Shown piece after piece: positions 31,342 to 38,973 of a stretch of DNA of 43,752 bases. How positions within the stretch are numbered: the first letter of the stretch is position 1; each line of letters starts with the position of its first letter. The translations under genes and the position numbers were made by a program. The DNA is taken from assembly GCA_900197615.1 (NCBI GenBank), contig FZLR01000016.1, forward strand, positions 1 through 43,752, read 5' to 3'. The stretch is from Rhodospirillaceae bacterium Spongia-Bin9. GTDB taxonomy: Bacteria > Pseudomonadota > Alphaproteobacteria > Bin65. Below the pieces are notes generated by a model, which was not told the origin of the DNA, made no database searches, and saw only the letters and a program-made list of their open reading frames with translations.

Positions 31342-32745
31342 TTAGGCCACGGCGCGATTGATCGGAATGACGTTGCCGCTATTGTCCGTGCCGCCGGTCA
31401 CGAATTCACCCCATTGCTGCATCAGCGGGATACGGCGGCGATAGAGTGTGGACCTGTCGTAAGCGGCATGAACGCCAGACCTTGAATGCGCCAGCGCCGC
31501 TTCGGCCAAGAAGAAATCAACACCCTGTTCTGCGCACCATGTTCGGAATGTGGCCCGCGCAATGCCGTGGGGTTTGGCATCCATGCCGAGCTTTTCCAGC
31601 ATCTTGCGCAAGGTGTCGCTGGAAATGGGCTTGCCGGATCGAGGCGAGGGGAACAGCAATGCGCCCGGCGATTGATCGGCCCGCAACGCCTTGGCCCGCT
31701 CAAGACACTCTAGGGCAGCACTGGACAGGGGAACGTCATGCGGCTCGTCCATCTTCATCTTGCCGGCCGGGATACGCCAGCGCGCCGCCTCTAGGTCTAT
31801 CTCGCCCCATGTCGCTTGCCGTATTTCAATGAAGCGGCTGGCGCACAATATGCCGAACCGGAATGCCAGCTTGACGGCTTCCGACGATGTACTTGCTTCA
31901 ACCGCTGCCAGCGCGTCGGCTATCTCACCCGGATCGAGTGCCTTGATATGCCTTTTCACTGCCGGGTTAGGATGGCGCACCGCGTCAACAGCCTCGCCAG
32001 CCGGGTTATCGCCCTTGTAGTGGCCTAGCGCCTTGCTCCGGGCAAACACAACCCGAATGCGCTGTAGAACCCGGCGCGACTGGCCCGGCTTGTCGCGCCA
32101 AAATTCGGGCGTGAGTGCGTTCAGCACGTCCGGCGTTTCAATCTGGTCAATCGGCATGTTGCCCAAGATCGGAAACGCATGTTTTTCCAGCACGGCTATC
32201 CAGCGTTTCCGGTGCTCGCCATCTTCGCGCCAGCGGTCCTTGTTTTCGGCAAAATACGCTTCCGCCGCTTCGGCGAATGTCGGCACGCGGCGCGTCTTTT
32301 CCCTGCGTCGCTCCGTAGCCGGATCGAAACCGATTGCCTTTCGGTCGCGTTCGACCTGCGCCAGCTTCCGCGCTGCCTGTATCGACACGGCGGGAAAGCT
32401 GCCCAAGGTGACGGATTTGCGCTTACCATTGGCCGCGTACTTGTAGAGCCATTGAGGCTTGCGAGCGCTGCCCGGAAAAATGCGCAGATACAGCCCGGCC
32501 CCGTCGCTAATGACGCTGCCCTTGCCTTCCGCCGCTGCCCGGATTGCCGCTTTGATCTTGGCGTCGGTCAGCTTGCCGAAGACCGATGCAACCTTGAAGG
32601 CCGGTCGCGGCGGTTCCGGGGCGTCTTCGATTGCCGACGCGATCACGCCGCCATCGTCGCCGATCACGTCCACAATCGCTGCGTCCGGCTCTATGCCGTC
32701 CAGAATTTCGCCATCTGTCGGGCCACGCTTCTTGACCTTGGCCAT
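31342..32745 (-). CDS. Tyrosine integrase of the element (DUF4102 type)
   Basis: 467 aa. An acidic 50-residue leader, then the DUF4102 arm-binding domain (KLTDAKIKAAIRAAAEGKG, GLYLRIFPGSARKPQWLYKY, SVTLGSFPAVSIQAARKLA), a core-binding domain (about 155-255) and the catalytic domain: R304 (CASRFIEI), K331, H393 and R397 (PHGIARATF), H420, Y429 (AAYDRS). The His-Arg spacing is HxxxR, one residue longer than the common HxxR, which I note as odd. Shine-Dalgarno GGGAG precedes ATG 32745. It sits at the right end next to attR and the arm repeats, so it is almost surely the enzyme that inserted the element at yicC-gmk. Confidence 0.9.
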   Translation of the reverse strand: MAKVKKRGPTDGEILDGIEPDAAIVDVIGDDGGVIASAIEDAPEPPRPAFKVASVFGKLTDAKIKAAIRAAAEGKGSVISDGAGLYLRIFPGSARKPQWLYKYAANGKRKSVTLGSFPAVSIQAARKLAQVERDRKAIGFDPATERRREKTRRVPTFAEAAEAYFAENKDRWREDGEHRKRWIAVLEKHAFPILGNMPIDQIETPDVLNALTPEFWRDKPGQSRRVLQRIRVVFARSKALGHYKGDNPAGEAVDAVRHPNPAVKRHIKALDPGEIADALAAVEASTSSEAVKLAFRFGILCASRFIEIRQATWGEIDLEAARWRIPAGKMKMDEPHDVPLSSAALECLERAKALRADQSPGALLFPSPRSGKPISSDTLRKMLEKLGMDAKPHGIARATFRTWCAEQGVDFFLAEAALAHSRSGVHAAYDRSTLYRRRIPLMQQWGEFVTGGTDNSGNVIPINRAVA

Positions 32746-32771
32746 AGTCCCTGTCTCCCTCTAAAATGCGG

Positions 32772-32798
32772 TTGACACACCTTGACACACCATATGAC
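32772..32798 (+). promoter_or_regulatory. Candidate outward promoter for gmk inside the element
   Basis: TTGACA (32772-32777), 15-bp gap, TATGAC (32793-32798), reading toward gmk. The gap is short and the bases overlap the integrase arm repeat, so this is only a candidate. Some outward transcription is expected because gmk is normally read through from yicC. Confidence 0.3.
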
Positions 32799-32803
32799 AC
32801 ACA
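32782..32803 (+). repeat. Right copy of the 22-bp subterminal repeat, probable integrase arm site
   Basis: Same sequence and orientation as 20878-20899. An extra half unit (TTGACACACC) precedes it at 32772-32781. The cluster lies in the leader of the integrase gene, so it may also regulate integrase expression. Confidence 0.7.
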
Positions 32804-32907
32804 ATCGGCCTCAAAACAAGGAACAGCAAGGCTTTGACGATACCTAGCCCTTCTAGCGTTTTCGCAGAAAACCGCAGAAAACTGCCATTTCTCTATGCCA
32901 TCGAAAC

Positions 32908-32928
32908 GCAGGTGCAGAATGTCGAATA
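32908..32928 (+). repeat. attR: 21-bp direct repeat at the right end of the element
   Basis: Identical to 20789-20809. It contains the gmk ribosome site (AGG) and start codon (ATG at 32919), so gmk keeps a complete start after insertion. Confidence 0.9.
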
Positions 32929-33587
32929 GCGGAAGCGGACCGGACGGCGGCCCGGACGGAGGCGTCGCGCGCCGTGGCCTGATGCTGGTGTTGTCGTCGC
33001 CCAGCGGGGCGGGAAAGACGACGATTTCGCGGGCGCTGCTGACCGGCGACGACAATCTCACCCTGTCGATTTCGGTAACCACACGGGCTCCGCGGCCGGG
33101 CGAACAGGACGGCGTCGACTATCGCTTTATCGACAGAGGACGATTCGACGCGATGGCGAAGGCCGGCGACTTGCTGGAACACGCTGAGGTCTTCCGCAAC
33201 GGCTATGGCACGCCGCGCGCCGAGGTCGAAGCGGCGCTGGCCGCCGGGCGCGACGTGCTTTTCGACATCGACTGGCAGGGCACCCAGCAGCTTGGCGAAA
33301 AGATGCGGGACGATCTGGTCAGCGTCTTCATTTTGCCGCCTTCGACGGCAGAACTGGAGCGGCGGCTGCACGAACGGGCCCAGGACAGCGCCGAGACTGT
33401 CCGCGCCCGCATGGCCGAGGCCTCGGAAGAGATGAGCCACTGGCCAGAATACGATTACATCATCGTCAATCTGGACATAGGCGAGAGCGTGCGCCAGGCC
33501 CGGTCTATCCTTGAGGCGGAACGCTTGAAGCGGGATCGGCAGGTCGGCCTGCGCAACTTCGTCGAACGCCTGCGCCGCCCTCAGTAG
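32919..33587 (+). CDS. gmk: Guanylate kinase
   Basis: 222 aa; phosphorylates GMP to GDP. P-loop SSPSGAGKTT, GMP-binding SVTTRAPRPGEQDGVDY, and DIDWQGTQQL. I choose ATG 32919 (MSNSGSGPDGG), which lies in the att repeat and is the native start overlapping the original yicC stop. An ATG at 32895 lies in element DNA and would give a chimeric leader. gmk is generally essential; here it has been cut off from yicC by 12.1 kb. Its last codons overlap the convergent DUF2927 gene. Confidence 0.92.
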   Translation: MSNSGSGPDGGPDGGVARRGLMLVLSSPSGAGKTTISRALLTGDDNLTLSISVTTRAPRPGEQDGVDYRFIDRGRFDAMAKAGDLLEHAEVFRNGYGTPRAEVEAALAAGRDVLFDIDWQGTQQLGEKMRDDLVSVFILPPSTAELERRLHERAQDSAETVRARMAEASEEMSHWPEYDYIIVNLDIGESVRQARSILEAERLKRDRQVGLRNFVERLRRPQ

Positions 33588-34336
33588 CGCATCCGGCCGC
33601 GCACGGCCGGCAGGATCTGCCGGACGCGGCGCGCGGTTTCGGCCCGGCTCAGTCCCGCCTCGAGCCGCGGATGGTAAAGCAGGGCGACGAACAGCCGGTC
33701 GAGCCGCGACAGGGCGGTCGAGCGGTCGGCGTCGTTGAACACGGAGCGGACGCCGCCGTCGGCATCGTTGGGCAGGCCGAGCACCTGGGCGGTTTCCTCG
33801 ACGATGCAGCGTTGCAGCAGCCGGCGCCGCGCTGCCCGGTCGACCGGGATGATGACCCGGGCGTTGACGATGGCTCCGGTCTCGATGTCCTGGCCGAAGA
33901 AGCCGGCGCAGTTGGCGTCGGCGATGCGGCCGCCGAGCCGGCGGTTGGCGGCGGCGAGCGCCCGGCGGATCTGCCAGGCGAACAGGTCCTCGCCGGTCAG
34001 CGCAATCAGGAAATTGGCGTCGAACACGGTGGTGCGGGCGATCGGCAGACCGGTCAGTCCGGCGAGGTCGCGCATCTGGCGGTGCAGCGCCGCCTCGGCC
34101 TTCGCGACCTCCGGCCCGCCGGCCCAGCGCACGATTCTGTAGCGGATGCCGTCCCGCCATTTCGCCAGACGCTGCCCCGGCCCGTCGGCGTGCTCGCGGC
34201 CGAACGCAATGGTGAGGAAATGCCGGGCAATCCGCGCGTCGGAGAGCCGTTGCGGCGCCAGCTGCCAGGCGGCCAGCGCGGCAGCGGCGACGGCGAGCAC
34301 AAGCAGCAGGAAAAGGGATGCCGCGCGGCGATTCAT
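33581..34336 (-). CDS. DUF2927-family exported protein
   Basis: 251 aa from ATG 34336, which gives a signal anchor (RRAASLFLLLVLAVAAAALA). The C-terminal part matches DUF2927: CIVEETAQVLGLPNDADGG, SVFNDADRST, LSRLDRLFVALLYHPRLEAG. The conserved Glu in EET and the pattern around it recall a zincin-like fold, but no full HExxH is present. A TTG start at 34372 is possible. Function unknown; periplasmic. Confidence 0.75.
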   Translation of the reverse strand: MNRRAASLFLLLVLAVAAAALAAWQLAPQRLSDARIARHFLTIAFGREHADGPGQRLAKWRDGIRYRIVRWAGGPEVAKAEAALHRQMRDLAGLTGLPIARTTVFDANFLIALTGEDLFAWQIRRALAAANRRLGGRIADANCAGFFGQDIETGAIVNARVIIPVDRAARRRLLQRCIVEETAQVLGLPNDADGGVRSVFNDADRSTALSRLDRLFVALLYHPRLEAGLSRAETARRVRQILPAVRGRMRY

Positions 34337-34368
34337 GCGCGAGAGGTGACGACGGACATCAAGCTCTT

Positions 34369-34905
34369 TCAAGATTGAATTTTGAAGTAGCCTGGGATTT
34401 GCCGTTCGGGCGGCCCCGGATTCGATGCTGGAATACGGATTTGCCTATCCGATCGAGCGACCGCCTTCGACATGTAAATGCGGTCGAAGCCGCGTTCGCT
34501 CGCCCGGTGGGTCACCGCAAAGCCGAGGTGCTCGTACAGGGCGACGTTCGCGACCATCGTTTCATGGGTGTAGAGCCGGACGGTGGCATAGCCCAGGTTT
34601 CTTGCGACGTCTTCGGCCGCCTCGACCAGCCGCCGCCCGAGGCCGAGGCCCTGCGCCTCCGGGGCGACGGCGACATTGTCGAGCAGGAGATGGTCGTCCT
34701 TCCCGATCAGCACCAGGACGCCGCAGATCCGCCCGTCGCGGCACGCAACCCGGACCAGCCCGTCGGCGATCAGCGCGGCGTAGTTGTCCAGCATCGGGCC
34801 GGGCTTGCGGCCTATCCGTGCGATGTAGCCGGCGTAAGCCCGATCCACCAGCGCCGCGACCTCGGATACGTCCTCTGCGACGGCGAGGCGAAGGCCGTCG
34901 TCCAC
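34369..34905 (-). CDS. GNAT-family N-acetyltransferase
   Basis: 178 aa starting with GTG 34905. The acetyl-CoA motif is clear: LLLDNVAVAPEAQGLGLGRR (Q-x-x-G-x-G/A), then LYTHETMVANVALYEHLGF. The substrate is unknown. The C-terminal 25 residues (RQIRIPASNPGPPERQIPGY) extend past the fold. Confidence 0.85.
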   Translation of the reverse strand: MDDGLRLAVAEDVSEVAALVDRAYAGYIARIGRKPGPMLDNYAALIADGLVRVACRDGRICGVLVLIGKDDHLLLDNVAVAPEAQGLGLGRRLVEAAEDVARNLGYATVRLYTHETMVANVALYEHLGFAVTHRASERGFDRIYMSKAVARSDRQIRIPASNPGPPERQIPGYFKIQS

Positions 34906-34933
34906 GCGGTCAGCGTCCCCCAGGCCGGCCTGG

Positions 34934-35341
34934 TTACCGTTGCTCGCCGGCCCGCTTCGCCTCCAGACCGTCGATAATCGGGCAGTCGGGCCGGTGGTCG
35001 CCGCGGCAGGCCTCGACCAGGTGGGCGAGTTCGTCGTGCAGCGATTGCAACTCGCGCTGCTTCTCGGCGATCTCGTCCAGCCGCCGGGCCGCGATCCTCT
35101 TCACGTCGGCGCTGGAGCGATGCCGGTCCTCGTACAGATCGAGCAGTTCCCGGCATTCCTCGACCGAGAAGCCGAATTCCCGCGCCCGCCGGACGAAGAC
35201 CAGCTTGCGCACCGCGGCGTCGTCGTAGCTGCGGTATCCGGCCGCCGAGCGGGCCGGCGCCGGCACCAGGCCGATGTCCGAATAATAGCGCACCGTCTTG
35301 ACCGGCAGCCCGGCGGCCCCGGCCACAGCGGAGATGTTCAT
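34934..35341 (-). CDS. cueR: MerR-family copper-responsive regulator (CueR/HmrR type)
   Basis: 135 aa from ATG 35341. N-terminal HTH: ISAVAGAAGLPVKTVRYYSD, GLVPAPARSAAGYRSYDD. A long dimerisation helix (KRIAARRLDEIAEKQRELQS) precedes the metal loop: Cys-x7-Cys in ACRGDHRPDC, the spacing of Cu(I)/Ag(I) sensors. Divergent from the copper operon, with the operator in the shared region. An ATG at 35422 would run through the operator and is rejected. Confidence 0.88.
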   Translation of the reverse strand: MNISAVAGAAGLPVKTVRYYSDIGLVPAPARSAAGYRSYDDAAVRKLVFVRRAREFGFSVEECRELLDLYEDRHRSSADVKRIAARRLDEIAEKQRELQSLHDELAHLVEACRGDHRPDCPIIDGLEAKRAGEQR

Positions 35342-35351
35342 GGCGAACCCC

Positions 35352-35382
35352 TTGACCTTCCAGTAACTGGAAACACTAGATT
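35352..35382 (+). promoter_or_regulatory. CueR-type promoter with 19-bp spacer
   Basis: TTGACC (35352-35357), a spacer of exactly 19 bp containing the dyad CTTCCAGTAACTGGAA, then TAGATT (35377-35382). The overlong spacer and dyad are the hallmark of MerR-family activation. It reads toward the copper operon at 35413. Confidence 0.8.
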
Positions 35383-35412
35383 GCGCCCGACGAAAAAGCA
35401 ATCGGGGCGGAT

Positions 35413-35859
35413 ATGGTCGCAATTGCCCAAAACCTGGCGATAAACTGGCACTGCCGCCACACTTGGCGCCGGGCGTCGAAGAACACGGCCTGGTGCCTCC
35501 TGGGCTGCGCCATCGGCGATTTCGGCACCATCGCCTTCTTCCAGTTTACCGGCATACCCTGGCCGACCCTGGCGATCATGATCCTCGCGATCGTCAACGG
35601 CCTGCTGACCTCGATCGCGCTGGAGACCTTCATCCTGTCCCGGCAGATGGATTTGCGGATTGCCTTCCGCACCGCCATCGGCATGTCCTTCATCTCGATG
35701 ATTTCCATGGAGGCCATGATGAACGCGGTCGACTGGGCGCTGACCGGCGGAGCCATGCTGACATGGTGGGTCGTGCCGCTCATGCTGGCGGCCGGTTTCG
35801 TCACGCCGCTGCCCTACAACTATTGGCGGCTCAAGGCGCTGGGCAAGGCATGTCACTGA
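35413..35859 (+). CDS. DUF4396 membrane protein in a copper operon
   Basis: 148 aa, four hydrophobic segments: TAWCLLGCAIGDFGTIAFFQ, LAIMILAIVNGLLTSIALE, FRTAIGMSFISMISMEAMM and TWWVVPLMLAAGFVTPLPYN. Possible metal ligands: NWHCRHTW near the start, Met-rich MSFISMISMEAMM in helix 3, and a closing CH. It is the first gene behind the CueR promoter, so a role in copper handling at the inner membrane is inferred. The stop overlaps the cytochrome start (ATGTCACTGA). Confidence 0.75.
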   Translation: MVAIAQNLAINWHCRHTWRRASKNTAWCLLGCAIGDFGTIAFFQFTGIPWPTLAIMILAIVNGLLTSIALETFILSRQMDLRIAFRTAIGMSFISMISMEAMMNAVDWALTGGAMLTWWVVPLMLAAGFVTPLPYNYWRLKALGKACH

Positions 35860-36293
35860 AACAGTCCGCCATCCTGCTCGTTCTGGCCGTTCTCGCCGTT
35901 CTGGCCGGCAACTACATGTTCGGCGGTTCCGGCCGCGAGGCCGGGACGGAGGCGCAAAACGGGCCGGACGGCGCCCCGATGGTCGAAATCGTTCTGCCGG
36001 CGGCCCTGTCGGCCGCAGCGCAGGCCGGCAAGCGGCTGTACGACGAAAAATGCGTCTCCTGCCACGGCCGCAACGCCGTGGGGCAGGAAGAGGTCGCGCC
36101 GCCGCTGGTTCACATCATTTACGAACCCGGCCATCATGGCGATGAATCGTTCCAGCGGGCGGTCGCCCTCGGCGTGCGCGCCCATCACTGGCGGTTCGGG
36201 AATATGGCGCCGGTCGAAGGACTGACGCGTGAGGATGTCGCTCTGATCGTGGCCTATATCCGCGAACTCCAGCGCGCCAACGGGATCGAGTGA
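35850..36293 (+). CDS. Membrane-anchored c-type cytochrome in the copper operon
   Basis: 147 aa. N-terminal anchor or signal (LKQSAILLVLAVLAVLAGNY). One haem site CVSCH with GKRLYDEKCVSCHGRNAVGQ; a Met in FGNMAPVEGL is the likely distal ligand. ATG 35850 overlaps the preceding stop by 10 bp. An electron-transfer role in Cu(I) oxidation or thiol redox is possible but unproven. Confidence 0.82.
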   Translation: MSLKQSAILLVLAVLAVLAGNYMFGGSGREAGTEAQNGPDGAPMVEIVLPAALSAAAQAGKRLYDEKCVSCHGRNAVGQEEVAPPLVHIIYEPGHHGDESFQRAVALGVRAHHWRFGNMAPVEGLTREDVALIVAYIRELQRANGIE

Positions 36294-36302
36294 GGCAGCG
36301 CG

Positions 36303-36644
36303 ATGAAGCCGATCGTCTTGGCCGCCCTGTTCGTCCTGGCGGCGACCGCCGTATCCGCCCATTCCCGGCTCGATACGACGATGCCCGCAGACGGCGCGGT
36401 ATTGGCGCAGGCGCCGGCGCAGATCGTGCTGAGCTTCGCCCAGCGGCTGCGCCTGACCCGGGTCCGGATGATCCACGATGACGGCCCCGCGCTCGATCTC
36501 GACCTCGGCGGGCAGAAATCGTTCAGGACCCGGTTCGCCCTTCCGCTGGCCGGCAAGGGCAGGGGCCATTACCGGATCGAATGGCGCGGACTGGCGGCGG
36601 ACGGCCACGTCATGCGCGGCGGCTTCGCGTTCCGGGTGAAGTAA
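36303..36644 (+). CDS. copC: CopC-domain periplasmic copper-binding protein
   Basis: 113 aa. Signal peptide ending SAHSRLD, so the mature N-terminus carries the His that binds Cu(II) in CopC proteins. TMPADGAVLAQAPAQIVLSF is the typical CopC start, and HVMRGGFAFRV closes the domain with another His. It lies between the cytochrome and copD genes in the CueR-controlled operon. Confidence 0.85.
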   Translation: MKPIVLAALFVLAATAVSAHSRLDTTMPADGAVLAQAPAQIVLSFAQRLRLTRVRMIHDDGPALDLDLGGQKSFRTRFALPLAGKGRGHYRIEWRGLAADGHVMRGGFAFRVK

Positions 36645-36647
36645 CCC

Positions 36648-37514
36648 TTGCCCGATTCCTGGGAACTCGCCTCCATCCTTCTGAAATTCCTGCTGTATCT
36701 GGGGGTGCTCGGCAGTTCCGGGCTGGTTCTGGTGCGTCTCTTTTTCCGGCGGGAAACCGACAGGATGCGCGGCCCGATCGCCAGGCAGGCCTCGGCCCTC
36801 GCGCTGCTGGCGCTGCTCGCCGGCGGGCTCGGCTTCCTGCTGCGCGGCGCGGCGATGGCCGGAGATGCGTCCGGCATGACGGACCCGGAGATGCTCGGCC
36901 TGCTCTGGCGCAATCCGCCCGGAACCCGGCTGTTGCTGCTGGCCTCGGGCCTGATCCTGTTGCTTGCCGGGCTGCGGGCGGCCGGAACCGGCCTCTGGAT
37001 CGCCGCCGCCGGCGTGTCCCTGGCGTTATGGTCCTTCGCATGGATCGGCCATGTGCCGGATGCGGGGTCGGTCTGGCTGGAAGCGCTGCTGGTCGTGCAT
37101 CTCGCGGCGGCGGCCTTCTGGATCGGCATCCTGTCGCCCTTGCGCAGGTTGGCCGTGTCGCCGGAACACCTGTCCGAGGCGGCGCAACTCGGCCATCGAT
37201 TAGGGCGGATCGCCAGCGTCACCGTGCCGGTCCTGATCGCCGCGGGCATCGTCATGGCCTGGCACCTGGTGGGAGATGTCACGGCCCTGACAACGACGGG
37301 CTACGGCCTCACCCTGCTCGCCAAGATTGCTGCGGTGCTCGTCCTGCTCGGTGCCGCGGCGCACAACAAGCTGCGCTTCGTGCCGGCCATGCGGAGAGGC
37401 GATCCGGCGGCGGCGGTCCGCCTGCGCCGCTCCATCGCCGTCGAATGGCTCGCGGTCTGCGCCATTCTGCTGGTCACGGCGACGCTGACGACAATCCAGC
37501 ATCTGCCGGGTTGA
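36648..37514 (+). CDS. copD: CopD-family copper import membrane protein
   Basis: 288 aa, about 8 transmembrane segments (for example SILLKFLLYLGVLGSSGLVL, LEALLVVHLAAAAFWIGILS). His residues in the helices (LVVHLAAAAFW, AWHLVG) fit the CopD copper path. The frame opens at a TTG 3 bp behind the copC stop; no better start is seen. CopC and CopD usually work as a pair. Confidence 0.8.
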   Translation: MPDSWELASILLKFLLYLGVLGSSGLVLVRLFFRRETDRMRGPIARQASALALLALLAGGLGFLLRGAAMAGDASGMTDPEMLGLLWRNPPGTRLLLLASGLILLLAGLRAAGTGLWIAAAGVSLALWSFAWIGHVPDAGSVWLEALLVVHLAAAAFWIGILSPLRRLAVSPEHLSEAAQLGHRLGRIASVTVPVLIAAGIVMAWHLVGDVTALTTTGYGLTLLAKIAAVLVLLGAAAHNKLRFVPAMRRGDPAAAVRLRRSIAVEWLAVCAILLVTATLTTIQHLPG

Positions 37515-37598
37515 ACGATTTAACGAAATTGTGCAATTTCCGATTGAATCCGGGCGCGGAATTAGCTAAGTTTAACGGACTAAGTTCAGAGATATCCG

Positions 37599-37835
37599 AT
37601 GAAGACCGTCAACATGCACGACGCCAAGACCAACCTGTCGCGCCTCGTCGCGGCGGCGGCCGCGGGTGAGCCCTTCATTATCGCGCGTGCCGGCAAACCG
37701 CTGGTCAAGGTCGAGGCGCTGGAGCAGCTTGAGGCGCCGCCCAGCCGGCTGGGCATGCTGAAAGGAAAGATACTGGTGCCGGACGATTTCGACACGATGT
37801 TCGAGGACGAGATTGCCGAGATGTTCAACGGGTGA
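37599..37835 (+). CDS. Phd/VapB-family antitoxin
   Basis: 78 aa: VNMHDAKTNLSRLVAAAAAG then EPFIIARAGKPLVKV is the Phd fold. The C-terminal acidic helix (DDFDTMFEDEIAEMFNG) should bind the PIN toxin. Stop and start overlap with the next gene (GTGA). Confidence 0.85.
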   Translation: MKTVNMHDAKTNLSRLVAAAAAGEPFIIARAGKPLVKVEALEQLEAPPSRLGMLKGKILVPDDFDTMFEDEIAEMFNG

Positions 37836-38218
37836 GTCTGCTGCTCGATACCCACATCCTGCTCTGGGCCGCCGGCCCGGCAGAGATGTTGTCGCCGGAA
37901 ATCGTACCGAGACTCGAAGATCCCGATGAACAGCTTGTCTTTAGCGTCGCCAGCATCTGGGAAATCGCGATCAAGAGCAGCCGGGGCCGGGAAAATTTTC
38001 GGGTAGACGGCGCCGAACTGCGGCGGGTTCTCCTGGCCACAGGCTATAACGAGTTGCCGGTGACGGGGCCGCACGCGCTCGAAACCGCCGCCCTGCCGGC
38101 AATTCATGGCGATCCGTTCGACCGGATCCTGGTCGCGCAGGCGCGGTACGAGGGAATCACCCTGCTTACAGCGGACTCGAAAGTCGCCCGCTACCCTGGT
38201 CCGATCGAACTGGTGTAG
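37832..38218 (+). CDS. vapC: PIN-domain toxin (VapC type)
   Basis: 128 aa from GTG 37832. Acidic PIN residues: D in LLLDTHILLW, E in SVASIWEIAIKSS, D in DPFDRILVAQA and D in LLTADSKV. Predicted Mg-dependent ribonuclease. Translationally coupled to its antitoxin. Confidence 0.85.
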   Translation: MSLLLDTHILLWAAGPAEMLSPEIVPRLEDPDEQLVFSVASIWEIAIKSSRGRENFRVDGAELRRVLLATGYNELPVTGPHALETAALPAIHGDPFDRILVAQARYEGITLLTADSKVARYPGPIELV

Positions 38219-38274
38219 GGATGCCGGCCCGGTTCCGCTTGCCGGCGCCGACGAAGTAGCCGGCGCTATGCCGC

Positions 38275-38619
38275 TTACTGGAGGCCCTTTCCGGCCATGT
38301 ACTGCTCGAGCTCGCCTTCCTCGAACATCTCTCGGACGATGTCGCAGCCGCCGACGAATTCGCCCTTGACGTAGAGCTGGGGGACGGTCGGCCAGTTGCT
38401 GTAGGCCTTGATGCCTTCGCGGATTTCCATGTCGTCCAGCACGTTCACGCCTTTGAACTTGACGTTCATGTGCGACAGGATCTGGACCACCGCCGCCGAG
38501 AAGCCGCACTGCGGAAACACCGGCGTGCCCTTCATGAACAGGACGACATCCTGCTCATCGATCTCGGTCTTGATGCGTTCGAACACGGGATGATCGGCAG
38601 TCGCGGTAGCCTGGGTCAT
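38275..38619 (-). CDS. grxD: Monothiol glutaredoxin, Grx4/GrxD family
   Basis: 114 aa from ATG 38619 (GAGGACC upstream). CGFS active site in VFPQCGFSAAVVQIL; WPTVPQLYVKGEFVGGCDIV is the glutathione-binding part. It carries [2Fe-2S] clusters with BolA, whose gene lies 86 bp upstream. An ATG at 38691 would add a non-conserved leader. Confidence 0.9.
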   Translation of the reverse strand: MTQATATADHPVFERIKTEIDEQDVVLFMKGTPVFPQCGFSAAVVQILSHMNVKFKGVNVLDDMEIREGIKAYSNWPTVPQLYVKGEFVGGCDIVREMFEEGELEQYMAGKGLQ

Positions 38620-38705
38620 GGGAAGGTCCTCATCTGTTTGCGTCCGGGGTTGCATCGTCCCGGCCGGTTTGCGTTTGAAGAGTCCGAACATGGCAGCCGG
38701 TCCGG

Positions 38706-38942
38706 TTACGCGTTCGGCGCGCTGGTGTTGAGGGCGAGGGCGTGCAGCACGCCGCCCATCCGGCCCTGGAGCGCAGCATAGACCATCTGGTGCTGCTGCA
38801 CCCGGGTCTTGCCGGCGAATTCGGAGGAAACGACTTGCGCGGCATAGTGGTCGCCGTCGCCGGCGAGGTCCTGGATAGTCACCTGCGCATCGGGCAGGGC
38901 CTGCTTGATCAGGGATTCGATCTCGCGTGCATCCATCGCCAT
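38706..38942 (-). CDS. bolA: BolA-family protein
   Basis: 78 aa. IESLIKQALPDAQVTIQDLA, DGDHYAAQVVSSEFAGKTRV, QQHQMVYAALQGRMGGVLHA: the class II KH-like fold with the invariant His of RVQQHQMVY. Partner of the glutaredoxin encoded downstream. It lies 31 bp behind purL. Confidence 0.9.
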   Translation of the reverse strand: MAMDAREIESLIKQALPDAQVTIQDLAGDGDHYAAQVVSSEFAGKTRVQQHQMVYAALQGRMGGVLHALALNTSAPNA

Positions 38943-38973
38943 GGGCTGCGGCGCTCCGGCGGTCGTTTGTCGG

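Larger units (their letters stand above)
20789..32928. mobile_element. Integrated element of 12.1 kb inserted at the yicC-gmk junction
   Basis: It is bounded by 21-bp direct repeats and has an integrase gene at its right end reading inward. It carries 22-bp repeats just inside both ends (20878-20899 and 32782-32803), a RepA-like ATPase, iteron-like repeats and many unknown small genes. It separates yicC from gmk, which otherwise overlap. No phage structural genes, relaxase or conjugation genes are visible, so it is a satellite-like or plasmid-like integrative element and not a full prophage or ICE. Confidence 0.88.

Noticed and set aside
32895-32918. ATG 32895 as the gmk start
   Set aside because: It lies in element DNA outside the att repeat and would add a chimeric leader; the native ATG 32919 lies in the repeat.
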